NCBI GenBank assembly: GCA_037013495.1 | Contig: CM072805.1 | Span: forward strand, 39,179,169 to 39,243,168 | From: Hippophae tibetana | Lineage: Eukaryota > Streptophyta > Magnoliopsida > Rosales > Elaeagnaceae | Length of the DNA stretch: 64,000 nucleotides | Direction: 5' to 3' | Shown: positions 49,929-62,723 of the stretch, piece after piece | How the letters are laid out: the number at the start of each line of letters is the position of its first letter | Numbering within the stretch: the stretch's first letter is position 1 | Notes under the pieces: generated by a model | Database searches by the model: none | Seen by the model: only the letters and a program-made list of their open reading frames with translations | Told to the model about the DNA's origin: nothing | Translations under genes and position numbers: made by a program

Positions 49929-52900
49929 ATGTTTTAGTTCTTGTTTTATTGGAACTTGTACAAACAATGTTAGGTATTTAGTTTGCTTATTTATGTTCGT
50001 AATGAGTGGTAGGGTTGATGGATTCACTGAACTAAAGTTTTTACCTGCCTTCGTTCTCTTATATCCTTGTTCTAGCAAGCAAATGGTCCAATGCAAGTAA
50101 AGTTGGTGATATGATGGGTTTAAGTGAATTTTGCCCGTTTTGAACATATTACTACTATGTGATAAGTACTGTAGTCATGTTCGTATATAAATGAACGTAT
50201 GTTTCATTTTTGTGCTTGTATTCTCGTCTTTGGCATGCCTGGAGAACAATGGCGGTTTGTCTTGTGGTCTCCACTTCCACACCAAATTATATCTTTGATG
50301 CACAGCAGGTATGATTTGACCCAACATTTGAAATGAAGTTGTATGGTCAAAAGAGATATGAGGGAAAGTCAGTTTTGGTTAGAAGTGATTTTAATTGATG
50401 ATTTAGTAATTGTTTTAAAAAGGATCGTGCATCTTAATCTAATCTTTATATTGCTTACTTCTATAAGTGTTTTGGTCGTACATTATTTATTTTTGTTTCA
50501 TTTGAAAACATTTTCAATCCAAAAATTTAAAGTGATCCCAAATTTGGTTATGTTTTTTTCTTTTTTGAATTTATCCACCATAAATGTTAATGATACTGGT
50601 AGGCATAAGTTTTATGCATTTTATGATTCTAGTAAAATTAGAGAGTTTAGTGGGTGAAAAACCAAATAAAGTTGCTTTTACACTAGGCCCATTTCCAAAT
50701 GGGCAGGGTAAATTGTATTTTCTAATTGTTTTTTTTATGAACTTAATTATGTAATTTTTATTTTATAAAATTTATTTAAATTATCTATGTAAATTCCATA
50801 AATCTAAAATATTATATTTATTTTATTATTTTAAACTAATTTGTAACAAAATTATATTAAAATTGTTTAATTAAAAATATGATTTATTTATTGTTTATAT
50901 ATTTTTATTTTCTTCTTATAATATAAATATTTTTTTATTAACTCAGAGTTTTATTTTCATTCTTAACATAAAATATTTATCATTTGACTTAATTTTTTAT
51001 AATTTAAATTTAAAAATTTTAAAAACAATATTTAGATCATCTTTTACTATTTGGGGTCCCTATTTTTCATGGAATCACTAATGTATATCGCAAAAATTTA
51101 ATTTTAAGTTAAGATGAAGGATAGATTTTAAATTGAAAAAAGAGAAGTTTTTCGTTGTTGAAAACTATATATATGATATATAATCATAGATTAAAAAAAG
51201 TGAATTTAAATGTATTAATTAATAATTATACACAGCGTTAATTATCGTGAAATAATGAAGTGCCTTTGTATTAATTATTTAATTTGTTTTTCCCTTTTAT
51301 ACTTGTTTTGAAGGATGATTGAGTTAAATTTCGATTTGAGTAGTTAGACAAGTGAATCTGGACTTGTATCAGACATGTACAGCATAACACTGCAAGTTAT
51401 TTGATTTTTTTTATGCGACAAAAATATGATAAAATATATTTTTATCATCTGAGAATAGGGGATTTGAATTAAAAGACTATTTTTAAAAAATATTAAGTTT
51501 TATGGACTATTTTAGAAGAAGGTCGATAAATATGATAAAATATTAAAATAAAAGATTTCATTTGGAAAAAAATCCGCAACTTCAGTTCATTAATTTTATA
51601 TTTTGGTATTTTAAATAAAATAAATTCGGTATTCTTCACTCAAGTTGGCTAATTCTTTGACCTCAATTAGTTTTGTAGTAAATGATTTTCAAAATTATTG
51701 ACTGGTTTTGGAATAAAATATATTAATAGATCTAGTAAATTACAAAAGCCACATAAAAGCCACATGATATGGAGTATTATTGTGTATTTTATTTTTCAAT
51801 TTTATCGAGAAGTATTATATATTCATGTGTACGTGATATGTATCATTTCTCTTGAGTAAAATATAAAAGTCATTGACTTGCTTCTTGTTTTCTATCATCT
51901 CTCTTCAAGGGATGCCGATTAAAAGATGGGGATATAATTTTTATAAAAACGTAAAAGGTATTATTTATGAAAATTTTGATAAAAAATATGAAAATCTAAT
52001 AAAAATATGATTTTTTTATAAAATATTAAAATAATTAATCACTTATATTTAAAAATAATTTTTTATTTAATATATGTATTTTTAAATAATTATATTAATT
52101 AATAAGTTAATAAACTAATTAAAATAATATGTAATAATATATATATAAATATATATATTTATAAAATATTGTAGAATAATTAGTTAAAAGATTCTAAATA
52201 ATTAAGTAGATAGATAAATCTTGACAGTATAATAAAATAATTTTTTTTATTGATATTTGTTAATTTTTGTCGATATTTTAACGATAATATTCAAAATATC
52301 TAATAAATTTTAACCAAAATACATTTTAATAATAAGTTAATGATAACAATATTTAAACGATAATTTTAATAATTTTATCAAAAGATATTTTACATTTAAA
52401 AAATAACAATATTGTCGCGATAATATGGATAGAAATTTTCATCATTCACCTTTAACTTATACTTTTTAAAATAAATATTATTCCACATTCTTAAATGTTT
52501 TTTTTTTCCTCTTGAATCTCAAATGTATAGTTTATTTGACATTTACATATTATTTCAACACAGTATGGAAAAGGAAACAATATACATAGAGGTATGTCAA
52601 AATGTTTATAATGTCAAGACTTTCCACTTTTATTTTAAGTAATAAGATTAAATCACATAAGTAATAATGATTGAAAATGCGTAAACTTTTTGGGACTATT
52701 AATCTGAGTAACGACATTGGCTATAAATTATTTTATTCTTATTATAATAATAATTTTATGTAATAATATTGATATTCAAATATAATTATATAGATATAAT
52801 AAATAACTTAGAAATTATTGTTGTAGTGATAATAAAAATAATTATAATAATAATAATATTATTTTAATTTTGAATGGAAATAAAATAAACAAAATAAATG

Positions 52901-54817
52901 CTTGCTTATTATAAATGATTTTTAGTAATGATTTCGATATTTTATGAAATTGGCGGTACATTTGCATTTGATGTGTTTGTTTGGTTTTGATAAATTAATC
53001 CATTTGCCAGCTATCACCATGAAATTAAATTCAATGGAAATGTTTGAAATATTATCATTTTTTTTAAAAGGGAATTCTGCCGTGGGCTCTTATCTAATAA
53101 ATAAATCTAGGATAAATTTTAAAGTGAATTTATTTCAATAATTTTGTCGAGTAAATATTATTTTACGTTGATAATAGTATGTAAAGTATATAAATTAATT
53201 AATATTTATCATTCAAAAGTGTTTAATAATTATTATTTATATTAATTTAATAAATTTTGATTTATATTAATAACGAAAAATATCTAAATTTGATTATTTT
53301 AAATCTAAAAATGACCTGAAATCTAAAATATGTTACATTTGAACATATTTTTTTTTATTTGTGATATACCTTTGTGTATAAAGTTTATAATTAGATAATA
53401 CTATTGTACAAGATAAAAAATTTATTACAATTTTGTATTTTGAAAATATTTGATAATAACATAACAATATATATTTAAATTACGTAAATTATTTGATATA
53501 CATATTATTTAAAAGAAATGAATAATTCTTCCTATAATTTTATTTCAATTAGTTATTGTTTTGTGGTAATTTCAATTATATAGCGAAAAATTCTACTATA
53601 TACATATTCTATATTTTACATTTGATTACCATAGTATATGTTAGAGAGCTATCAAATTTACTTTTTTCTCAAATAAAATTTAATATATGAGAACGACTTT
53701 AAAAATTTTAAATCACAAATTCAAGTAATGTTATTCAGAAGAATGCAAAATGATAAATGCAAGAAAATATATAGATGGAAACAACAAATCTTCGTAGTAT
53801 TAATTTTCTGAGATTTCTATATTTAGTAACTTTGTTTATTTTCCTGCTTTAGTGGATCTCTCAGATTGTCTTTTTTGGCGAAAACCAAGAATATTACTGA
53901 GACTTTCTCGATGAAACATAATAGGAATTAATGAGAATAATATTAACGATAAAATTTAAGATAAATAATAATATTTTATTATGATTATTTAAGTAGTTGA
54001 ATTAAAATAATTATAAATTTTAAAATAAAATTTAAATAAAATGAGAAAAATAATAAATAATTTCATAGATATGTAAAAAAAATAAAACATTTCAACCTAC
54101 TTTTTAAAGTTATAAAAAATTATAATATCTTTTATTTTATTATAGATTAATAATAAAACTAAATACGATTACCAATGTCATTTTTACTATTATAAATAAA
54201 ACATTAATTTATAATTTCTTTTTTTCCGAATAATTTTTTAATTATTTACTAGAAGATTAGACCTTTTAATCTGAAATTAATTAAAATTATTTTTTTAAAA
54301 AAAGGTTGCCACTCCTTAGAATATTAATTTGGAAAATATGCCCATCTTTATTTCCAAGAAATCCTCCAAGTCAACTATAACGGTGTGTTTACCGATAAAA
54401 AAAGCAAAGAGTCGATCTCATTTCCCTATTTATTTTTTAAAAATTTGGTATAAGCAAAATAAGAATCTTATAAATTTAAGAATTATTTTAATTATTTATT
54501 TCTATAGTCTCTTTAATTAATTTTTTCAAAGTAAATAAGATATAATTACAAAGATATTCCTGATTTTAATATTTTTTTTTATTATATTTTGAAAAAGTTA
54601 TTTAATTAAATTAATATATTTATTTTGATTCATTTATTTAGTAAATACAAAAAATGAGAATAAATTTTACGCTCCATTTCATCTATATTATAAGTTTATT
54701 CCCATTCTAACTGGTTTTCATTATGAATTAACAAACATCAAACACCGTCTTTTTAATTTGGTGTGGGTCAAAAATATTATTTCTATATGTTTCTTTTCAC
54801 ATGTTCTAGTGCATGTT
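49929..54817. other. Long AT-rich intergenic region, no gene seen
   Basis: The first few hundred bases are the RZ-1 3' UTR. The rest is AT-rich with no protein-like frame, RNA gene or transposon terminus that I can support. Open frames near 50.4, 52.9 and 54.3 kb are Leu/Phe/Ile/Lys-rich products of AT-rich DNA. Confidence 0.55.
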
Positions 54818-54824
54818 TATATAT
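54818..54824 (+). promoter_or_regulatory. Putative TATA box of the MFS gene
   Basis: TATATAT followed by GG lies about 85-90 bp upstream of the ATG at 54909, suitable for a core promoter with a short leader. In AT-rich DNA this could be chance. Confidence 0.4.
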
Positions 54825-54908
54825 GGATTCCAATACTAGTACTTCTTTAAATTCTGAGAACCATTCACTACTGTTAAACTCAAACTAGAGAGCTCACCAT
54901 TAACCAAA

Positions 54909-56705
54909 ATGGTGGTTGCCAATAATTCTCCTAGTGGTGGTTGGTCCAACATGAAGGGCATAACCGTCCAAACCTTCACCGGCCGTTGGTTTATGGTTTT
55001 TGCTTCTCTTCTAATAATGGCAGCTGCCGGAGCCACATACATGTTTGGCCTCTATTCAAGTGACATAAAATCAGTCCTTGGTTATGACCAAACTACCCTC
55101 AACCTCCTTAGTTTCTTCAAAGATGTTGGTTCAAATGTTGGTGTTCTTTCTGGCTTAATCAATGAAATTACACCTCCTTGGGTAGTTCTCTCTTTTGGGG
55201 CAGTCCTAAATTTTTTTGGGTACTTCATGATTTGGCTTGCTGTTACCAAAAGAATCCAAAAACCTCAAGTTTGGCAAATGTGCTTGTACATTTGTATCGG
55301 TGCAAATTCTCAATCTTTTGCTAACACTGGTTCTTTAGTCACTTGTGTTAAAAATTTCCCAGAAAGCCGTGGGGTTGTTTTGGGAATTTTAAAGGGTTAT
55401 GTTGGTTTAAGTGGAGCTATAATCACACAATTATACCATGCTTTTTATGGAAGTGATTCTAAAGCTTTGATTTTGCTTATTGGTTGGCTTCCTGCTGCAA
55501 TTTCCTTTGCTTTTCTTAGAACTATTAGGATCATGAAGGTTATTAGACAACCTAATGAGCTTAAAGTGTTTTATAATCTTCTTTATATTTCACTTGGGCT
55601 TGCTGGGTTTTTAATGATTATGATTATAGTTCAGCAAAAAGTTCACTTTACAAGAAGTGGATATAGTGCTAGTGCTTCTATGGTTATTTTTCTTTTGTTT
55701 CTTCCACTAGTTGTGGTCATTATTGAAGAGTATAAGGTTTGGGAAAGCAAGAAATTTCATGTGAATGATTTACAAATAGTCACTGATAAGCCAAAAGCAG
55801 AGGACACTGTCACTGCTTCAATCACTTCCATGGCCACTACAAATTTAGTAGCAGAAGAACTACCAAGTAGAGATCAAAAGCAACTTTCTTGTTTTAAAAC
55901 TGCGTTTAGGCCACCAAAAAGAGGTGAAGACTTTACTATTCTTCAAGCCCTTTTTAGTATTGACATGTTGATTTTGTTTTTGGCTTGTATTTGTGGAATT
56001 GGAGGTACTTTAACAGCAATTGACAACTTGGGTCAGATTGGAACTTCATTAAGATATCCAAAGAGAAGTATAAGCACTTTTGTGTCACTTGTTAGTATAT
56101 GGAACTACCTTGGAAGAGTTGTTTCAGGTTTTGTTTCTGAAATCTTCTTAAAAAGGTACAAATTTCCACGTCCTTTGATGCTCACTTTGATGCTCTTATT
56201 GGCTTGTGTTGGTCATCTTCTTATTGCTTTTGATGTTAAGAATGGTCTCTATGCAGCTTCTATAATAATTGGATTTTCTTTTGGTGCTCAATGGCCTTTA
56301 CTTTTTGCTATAATTTCTGAGCTTTTTGGTCTCAAGTACTATTCCACTTTGTATAATTTTGGGTCAGTGGCTAGTCCTGTTGGGTTATATGTACTTAATG
56401 TGAGACTTACTGGTTATTTGTATGATAAAGAGGCTAAGAAGCAAATGGTTGCTTTGGGACTTACAAGGAAGGGTGGAGAAGAGTTGGATTGTCTTGGGAA
56501 AGAGTGTTTTAGATTAGCTTTTATTATAATCACTTTTGTTACACTTTTTGGAGCAATTGTTTCTCTCATTTTGGTGATTAGAACCAACAAGTTTTACAAG
56601 AGTGACATTTACAAAAAGTTCAGGGAGGAAGCTAAAGCAGATGAAAAAGAAATGGCGATGACTAAAAATAGTGTTGCATCATTGGAAGCCAAAAATAGAA
56701 TGTAG
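54909..56705 (+). CDS. Nodulin-like MFS transporter, NUCLEAR FUSION DEFECTIVE 4-like
   Basis: An integral membrane protein of the plant nodulin-like/MFS family. The 598-residue intronless frame has an N-terminal nodulin-like half (about 23-265) with [39 protein letters not shown] and [14 protein letters not shown], then [20 protein letters not shown] and [20 protein letters not shown], both strong family signatures. A hydrophilic loop (about 278-345) precedes the C-terminal MFS half (about 345-570), with [26 protein letters not shown] and [18 protein letters not shown]. About 12 membrane spans are expected, with a charged cytosolic tail. Substrates of most members are unknown, and the NFD4 name reflects sequence similarity, not a shown role in nuclear fusion. 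The start is supported by the [13 protein letters not shown] context 15 residues in. Confidence 0.93.
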   Translation: MVVANNSPSGGWSNMKGITVQTFTGRWFMVFASLLIMAAAGATYMFGLYSSDIKSVLGYDQTTLNLLSFFKDVGSNVGVLSGLINEITPPWVVLSFGAVLNFFGYFMIWLAVTKRIQKPQVWQMCLYICIGANSQSFANTGSLVTCVKNFPESRGVVLGILKGYVGLSGAIITQLYHAFYGSDSKALILLIGWLPAAISFAFLRTIRIMKVIRQPNELKVFYNLLYISLGLAGFLMIMIIVQQKVHFTRSGYSASASMVIFLLFLPLVVVIIEEYKVWESKKFHVNDLQIVTDKPKAEDTVTASITSMATTNLVAEELPSRDQKQLSCFKTAFRPPKRGEDFTILQALFSIDMLILFLACICGIGGTLTAIDNLGQIGTSLRYPKRSISTFVSLVSIWNYLGRVVSGFVSEIFLKRYKFPRPLMLTLMLLLACVGHLLIAFDVKNGLYAASIIIGFSFGAQWPLLFAIISELFGLKYYSTLYNFGSVASPVGLYVLNVRLTGYLYDKEAKKQMVALGLTRKGGEELDCLGKECFRLAFIIITFVTLFGAIVSLILVIRTNKFYKSDIYKKFREEAKADEKEMAMTKNSVASLEAKNRM

Positions 56706-58563
56706 AGAGTGATTAATGATTATTTAGTGTTGTTAGAACATATAATTTAAAATGATTAAGAGTTTTACGATCTTATCCACTTGAATGAAAAAACACTTAT
56801 TACTTTTTTTGTTTTGTTTTGTTACAATTATAATAAAGAATTATATATTTTAAATTAATATCATCGATATAATAAAATATATAATTTGATTTTATGAATT
56901 GAAACACATAATAATTATAATTCAACTGATATAAGTATAAATTTTAATGTTAAATTTTATTTAGATTTGTGTCCAATTTTATTTGTTGAATTATTAATTG
57001 AGTGGTTATTTTCGTCTTTTTAAATAAAGTTTAAATATCACAAGTTTTAGTATTATATCTTGCATGTGATTTTTTTGATAAATTTATTGTACATATTATT
57101 GTTCTTTCTGAGTAAGATCACATTGAAATTGGAGATTATAAATTATTTCCTATGATTTCAATATCTATAGAAATTCAAACTATTTATCTATTATTCAAAT
57201 TCGGTGAGGAGGAAAAAAAATAAGTGGAGGAAATTTGCTGCTTAGACAATTCAAAACCAAGTTATGAGCAGGGGATCACTCGTGCTGAATAACATTATAA
57301 AAATGTATTACTATGTTATAAATGATATTATTGTTAAGTTTCAGTTTTCTAAACTATGTTATAAATGATATTATTATTAAGTTTCACATTTATTAAGAAT
57401 AAGTTTAAGTTTAGATAATTTTCTAACTAACAAGTTAGTTTTTGAGTTCAGAATTAGACATTTGTTTCTAAGTTGTTATCTAGTTTATTGACTTCTTTAT
57501 ACTCTCATTGATTCTCGTGTCATAAATTCGAATTAGGACGTAAATTCGAACTTTAATCAATGTAAAGAGAGATGTTAAGTCACACATTGTATAAGAGTAA
57601 GTAAGCATTGATTACATGAGTTTCTAAGTATTATAATTTCAATTAATGTAATAGTAATTTGTATAAGAAAAATAAATTTGATTGATTTAAAATAAAAAAT
57701 GTTAATAAATTCTAAGTAAAAAAATAAAAAAAATGTATTAAATTATTAAAATTATAATACAAATTAATAGTATTGTGATAAGTTATTTAAAATTTACCTT
57801 AAAAGAAACAGAACTTTCCACAAAAGTAGTGATTATTTTATATAAAATTTGGTTTCCCGAAACTATGGCTCTCGGAGGTGCAAATTGACAGAGACACTAT
57901 CTTAGAATCAATGGACAATTTTAATTATTGTATTATAATTAATTTTGGTTGAAAATTTTCACGTGAACTTTGGTCAACCAATGACGGAACCGATCTGTGA
58001 TCTAATAGTATTTGTTATTAATGTAGCTTTAAAGTCGTATGATTTAATCTTGTAAAAAAAACATGTATATTCCCTCGAGTCAAAAATAAAAAGAATGACG
58101 GAATCCACTAAAATATGCGTCCATATTGTGCCACATAACTCTTTGAGTTTCACAAGCATGATTTGGCTGTAGGCTCAGATCTAGAATATTTTTTTTCCCT
58201 CCCTCAAAATTCGAAGGAAAAAAAAAAGAGAGAGGCGGAGCTTCGGTTGTTGCTTTATTGTTGTTTTGTTTGGAGTAAAAGGTAGGAAGGTTGAGCCAAG
58301 TTCTTGAAAATGTTCTTATGTCTCTAATCCTAACACAAAGATCGTCGTTGTTCAGTTACACTCGATAGTTAGGATCTACAAGCAAACAATATTACTATCC
58401 TCCATTGCTCTAGCAGGGATCATGCATCGACATAATGTCAAAATGTTACACTTTATCATCCACAATAATTTAATCCTACATGAGTTGGTAATGATGGCTT
58501 GAAAATTGTTGTCTGGATCCATGTCAAAATACCTCGCAGCTTGCGCAATTTAGCCATTTAGGA
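56706..58563. other. Intergenic DNA between the convergent MFS and ASL genes
   Basis: Contains the 3' flanks of both genes, which converge here. No supported coding region. The only structure seen is the short direct repeat at 57311-57386; short AT-rich frames are chance. Confidence 0.55.
57311..57386. repeat. Short direct repeat, 33 bp twice
   Basis: ctatgttataaatgatatta followed by ttgttaagtttca at 57311-57343 recurs at 57354-57386 with one difference. The spacer is 10 bp. Confidence 0.85.
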
Positions 58564-61500
58564 CTATTCCATGATTCCAAGTTTAGCGATCCATGTCTCC
58601 AGTTGACCGGCAACACATGCTGACCCTGTGGAACCATATGAGCAGAATTTTTTAACAGCATTTTCTACTCCAAGATAGTCATAGACATCTGTGTCGAATA
58701 CTGGATCTATACTTTTCAGCTCATTAAGACTCAAGTCCTGAAGTTGACAGTTTTTGGAGACGCACATGGCAACAGACCTTCCAGCTATGTCATGAGAAGT
58801 CCGGAAGGGTACCCCCTGCAGTAAACAGAAGGAAACTAAGAAATTACTGACATAAGATTATTGTAATATTCGATGCATCATCAAATCAAAAAACAAATCA
58901 ACTTAAGGAATATGAAATTTTCAAACACTATTTCGGTATTTTGTATCGCATAGAACTCAAAACACGAAGATAAGTCCTACCTATACTGCAATTCCCTTGA
59001 GAGAATTAATATGATTATATGATTCATCCTAGTTTCTATAGCACGATCTTTTTTAAATTTTATTCTCTTGCTTAACTCTATAACATAACATTTGAACTTG
59101 CTTAAAGCATATCTAGAACTACATAGATGTGCTTGTTTGAAATAAATGTGAACCCAGAGCACTTACCAGTTGGTTGTTTCAGGTGAGTAATTCAAATAAT
59201 GTTTAATGCTTATGAAGATGGGCAAAGTTCCTATGATAATGAAAATTCTAGAAAAAATGAAAATAAACCTTTTTCACTAGATAATCAGCAAGGGTCGTCG
59301 CATCAAGATGACCAGCTGGTAAAGCCTTTTTTATTTTATCATGATTAAAGGTGATGTTCTGTGCAAATTCTGCAGACACTTCAAGCATTCCCAAGATTGT
59401 CTTCACACTGTCAAATACAGGTTCCTTATCTTCCTGCCACAAGGAGAACAGAGGCAAACAACAAATCTTGATAAATCTAAGAAAGTGCAAGAAGAAAGCA
59501 AGCAAAATCTATGCAAGTTATGATTATAAGAGCGGTTATGCACATGAAAACAAAATAGATAGTGCACATGTCATTGTGTGTAGAGCTATAGAGTGTGCAT
59601 GCATGGGACATCCATTAAGACCCTTTTGTTTCATCGACTCTTCATTGTCATGAAGTACACATGTTTAATGGACACGGTATGGACATGGGGTGTGAGTACT
59701 AGACATTCCAAATTGGTGGAAATTTAGCTTCTCTTTTTAAAAAAATATAAGTGATCGGTACCCAGATATATATCCAAAAATTAAGACATTGAGTGTCCTA
59801 AAAGAGTGAATGTAAGTATGATGGAGTGATTAAATGAAAGAAATATACCTGCAAATCACGATTGTAAGCAAGAGGGAGTCCTTTGCACAGTGTGAGAAGA
59901 GTAACCAAATCTCCTACTACTCTTGCAGATTTTCCACGAACAAGTTCCATAGGATCTGGATTTTTCTTCTGAGGCATGATACTACTTCCGGTTGAAACAG
60001 AGTCACTTGGTGTAATAAATCCGAACTCTTCTGAAGACCATAATACCCATTCTTCTCCAAGCCGTGAAAGATGAATGGCTGTGATGGAATTAGCAGAAAG
60101 AAATTCCAAAACAAAATCTCTGTCTGAGACTGCATCAATGCTGTCCAAATATGAAACTAACATCTAGTCAAGAATAGGTATCAAGTTATTAAAGCACGCA
60201 TATGGTAATGGACCACCATTAATAAGCTTCCTGGAGTCCTAAGGCAAGATTAGAGTCATGTTGACGATAAACATTGGCGATCCTTTCCACATATATAACA
60301 GTATGATCTATCACACCAGCAAAATGTAAAATCATCAACTGGCATACCTGTTACTCATAGGAGCAGTGAACCCTAGAATGTCAGAAGTCATAAATCGATC
60401 AATTGGAAGACCAGTACCAGCCAATGCACAAGCACCCAAAGGACAGAAATTTAACCTCATTCTGCAGTCTTGTAGTCGACCAGCATCTCGTTCAAGCTGC
60501 AAGTCAACATAATTTCCTACAATTAAATCTTTCAGAAGACAAATAAGATAGGAGACATACTTCTTAACCTATGAATAAGAATTTGATCATTAATCAATAA
60601 AATGCACTGCAATGATCACTTGTAGAGACAAAAAGAAATATCAAAAATGAAAAATTGTCAATGGTTCATATTGGGGCAAGGACATTACATGACCAATGAA
60701 ACAACTGTAAACAAACGAATTCATATCGGGTTCTGTTGATGCCAACAGCTCTTCTTGTATTTGCTATGCCATCAGGCTTATATGTATAAGGTTCCACAAA
60801 GAATAACCTCTAACATTTTCCGTATCAGTGTCATACTCCAGACATAATAAAGACAATCTTAAAGATACAATTCAACTTGCAACTGAAATAATCAAAACTA
60901 TGTCGAGAATAAGAAACTACTGATGCATGAAAATAAATTTAAACCTGCTCAACATATGCTAAGAGAAGATGTGGCAGCAAAACTGGTTGTGCCCTTTGCA
61001 AGTGTGTATAACCGGGAACAATAAGACTCTCATTCTTCAATGCTAAGGTCACCATTGCAACCTGAAGTTGCTTCGTGTATTGAAGAATCGAATCAATAGC
61101 ATCACGACACCATAGCCGAAAATCAGTCAAAACTTGATCATTTCGACTGCGAGCTGTGTGAAGCTTCTTTGCAGGTTCCCCAATCATATCAGTAAGGGCT
61201 GCCTCAATGTTCATGTGGACATCCTCCCTATCAGTTCTCCAATCAAACTCACCATTCTCAATGAGTTTCTCTATCTCTTTGAGACCTTCCAGAATACTAT
61301 CTCTATCACCATTGCTGATCAATCCCTGCAACCCATTCATTCATTACCCATAATTAATCAGTTTCATTGCTAGATAACGAGCATAAAAGGTATGACAAAA
61401 TTTGCAAAGTTCTAATAACTTAATCTATATTTTTCTTCAAGCATCAGCCATAAAATAAATTGCTTAGAAATAACAATAAAGACAAGTCTACTAAATTCAT

Positions 61501-62109
61501 GCTAATCCGTTATTAGCATTCACAAGCACGATATTAAACGCTGTACGAAACACAAAATTTTAGCAGCATAAAAGAGAATTTGTACGCTTCTCTGACCAAA
61601 TAAACCCATTAATCAAAATTCACACACTCGTCAACAAATTTCCCGCAACTAAGAAAAGCCAGTAACACAATCACTTCAATCAGTAACTCATTCCCGTCAA
61701 TTCCCACAATTTTCTCAGCAACCACTTACCAATTAAAGCAAACAAATTTAAAATAAAATAAATAATTAATTAAAAAAGGAACCTGATGGGCAAGCATAGA
61801 AGCATGAGCACGGCTACCCATAATGTCGTGTTTGTAAAGGGCTTTATCGAAAGAGATTGACTCGGTGAACCTCTCAACAACATCAGTGACACTCTCTTCG
61901 AAACGACCTCCCCATAACTTGTTTTCTTTGGAGGCTTTCGAGCAAACAGTTTGGGGTTGCTTGGACATCGTTCTCGTTCTATGAGTGAAACCCAGAGAAG
62001 AGTTGGAGAAGTGGTTTAAGTTGTATTTGTTGTTGAAGGAGAAGGAAGAGAAGAGTAAAGTAGGTGCTAATGTTAATGCTGCGGTAGAGGAATGGACTAC
62101 TGATTTCAT
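58564..62109 (-). CDS. ASL: Argininosuccinate lyase, chloroplastic (six exons)
   Basis: The last enzyme of arginine biosynthesis: it splits argininosuccinate into arginine and fumarate, as a homotetramer in plastids. Minus-strand exons are 62109-61783, 61325-60945, 60496-60348, 60140-59849, 59433-59269 and 58815-58564. All borders are GT-AG, phases fit, and 521 residues result, near the plant norm. Residues 1 to about 48 are a Ser/Thr-rich plastid transit peptide. The mature protein opens [12 protein letters not shown]. Superfamily motifs are HTARSRNDQ (165-173), [10 protein letters not shown] (214-223, with His 217) and the signature [12 protein letters not shown] (337-348) with the catalytic serine loop. 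The C-terminus reads [20 protein letters not shown]. No stop or frameshift is seen, so it should be active. Confidence 0.96.
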
Positions 62110-62620
62110 TGCCCTCCCTCCTTCGATGGAAGCTCTCTAGTAGGTAACAACGTTAACTTTGAGGCTTCCTCCAACTGCTTCGAAAATCAAACTATGGAAG
62201 TTTGTGTTTTTGTCAAATCATAGAAAACACAAATACTCAATTTTTGCAGATATGGGCACTCACATCTCACGTAATGTTATCAGGCCCGGCCCTCTATCAC
62301 ATTTGCCCATGGGGAGAATGTTTTTCGAATTATTGACCCAATATTGAGCATCGCTACCCGTCGTTTTAAGACGTGATGTTTTACGCTTATACCCTTGGGC
62401 ATTTATTGGTTTCGTTCCATATCCTTCTTCACAGTCCTCCTTTTTTTCTTTTCTCTCACATTGCATCTCTCTCTCTCTCTCTCTCATTTTTCTTTGTGTC
62501 GATTGTATGCTCCGATGATTTTCAGAATGTTTATTATTTTCAGTTTGTAAATCTCTCTCTTCCTCTTTCTGGCTCATAACTTATATGAAACTAAGTTTGA
62601 TGAAATCAAAGAGGTATCTA
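62110..62620. other. ASL promoter region with CT microsatellite
   Basis: Upstream flank of the ASL gene. A CT microsatellite (62466-62485) and further CT-rich runs lie in a less AT-rich block, as is typical near plant promoters. The block could also serve a gene reading rightward, given the coding-like stretch that follows. Confidence 0.4.
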
Positions 62621-62723
62621 TGATGATCTTTCGATGATTACTTCCCTTTTCGATAAGCCTGGTATTTTGGATTTTGAGAGGCCATTTGTTTATCTTAAGA
62701 AGAAGAAGAACATTGATCTAAAG
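62593..62723 (+). other. Unidentified coding-like stretch, possible first exon
   Basis: An open plus-strand run with an ATG at 62634 gives 30 codons, including MITSLFDKPGILDFERPF and YLKKKKNIDLK, ending exactly at AAG|GTCTCC, a usable 5' splice site. The frame is open for another ten codons upstream (to the TGA at 62601). Composition is more protein-like than the surrounding AT-rich DNA. I do not recognise the family and see no second exon before the window ends. It could be a first exon, a relic, or chance. Confidence 0.25.

Noticed and set aside
59341..59653. Plus-strand open frames overlapping ASL exon 5
   Set aside because: Shadow frames opposite a well-supported coding exon and intron.
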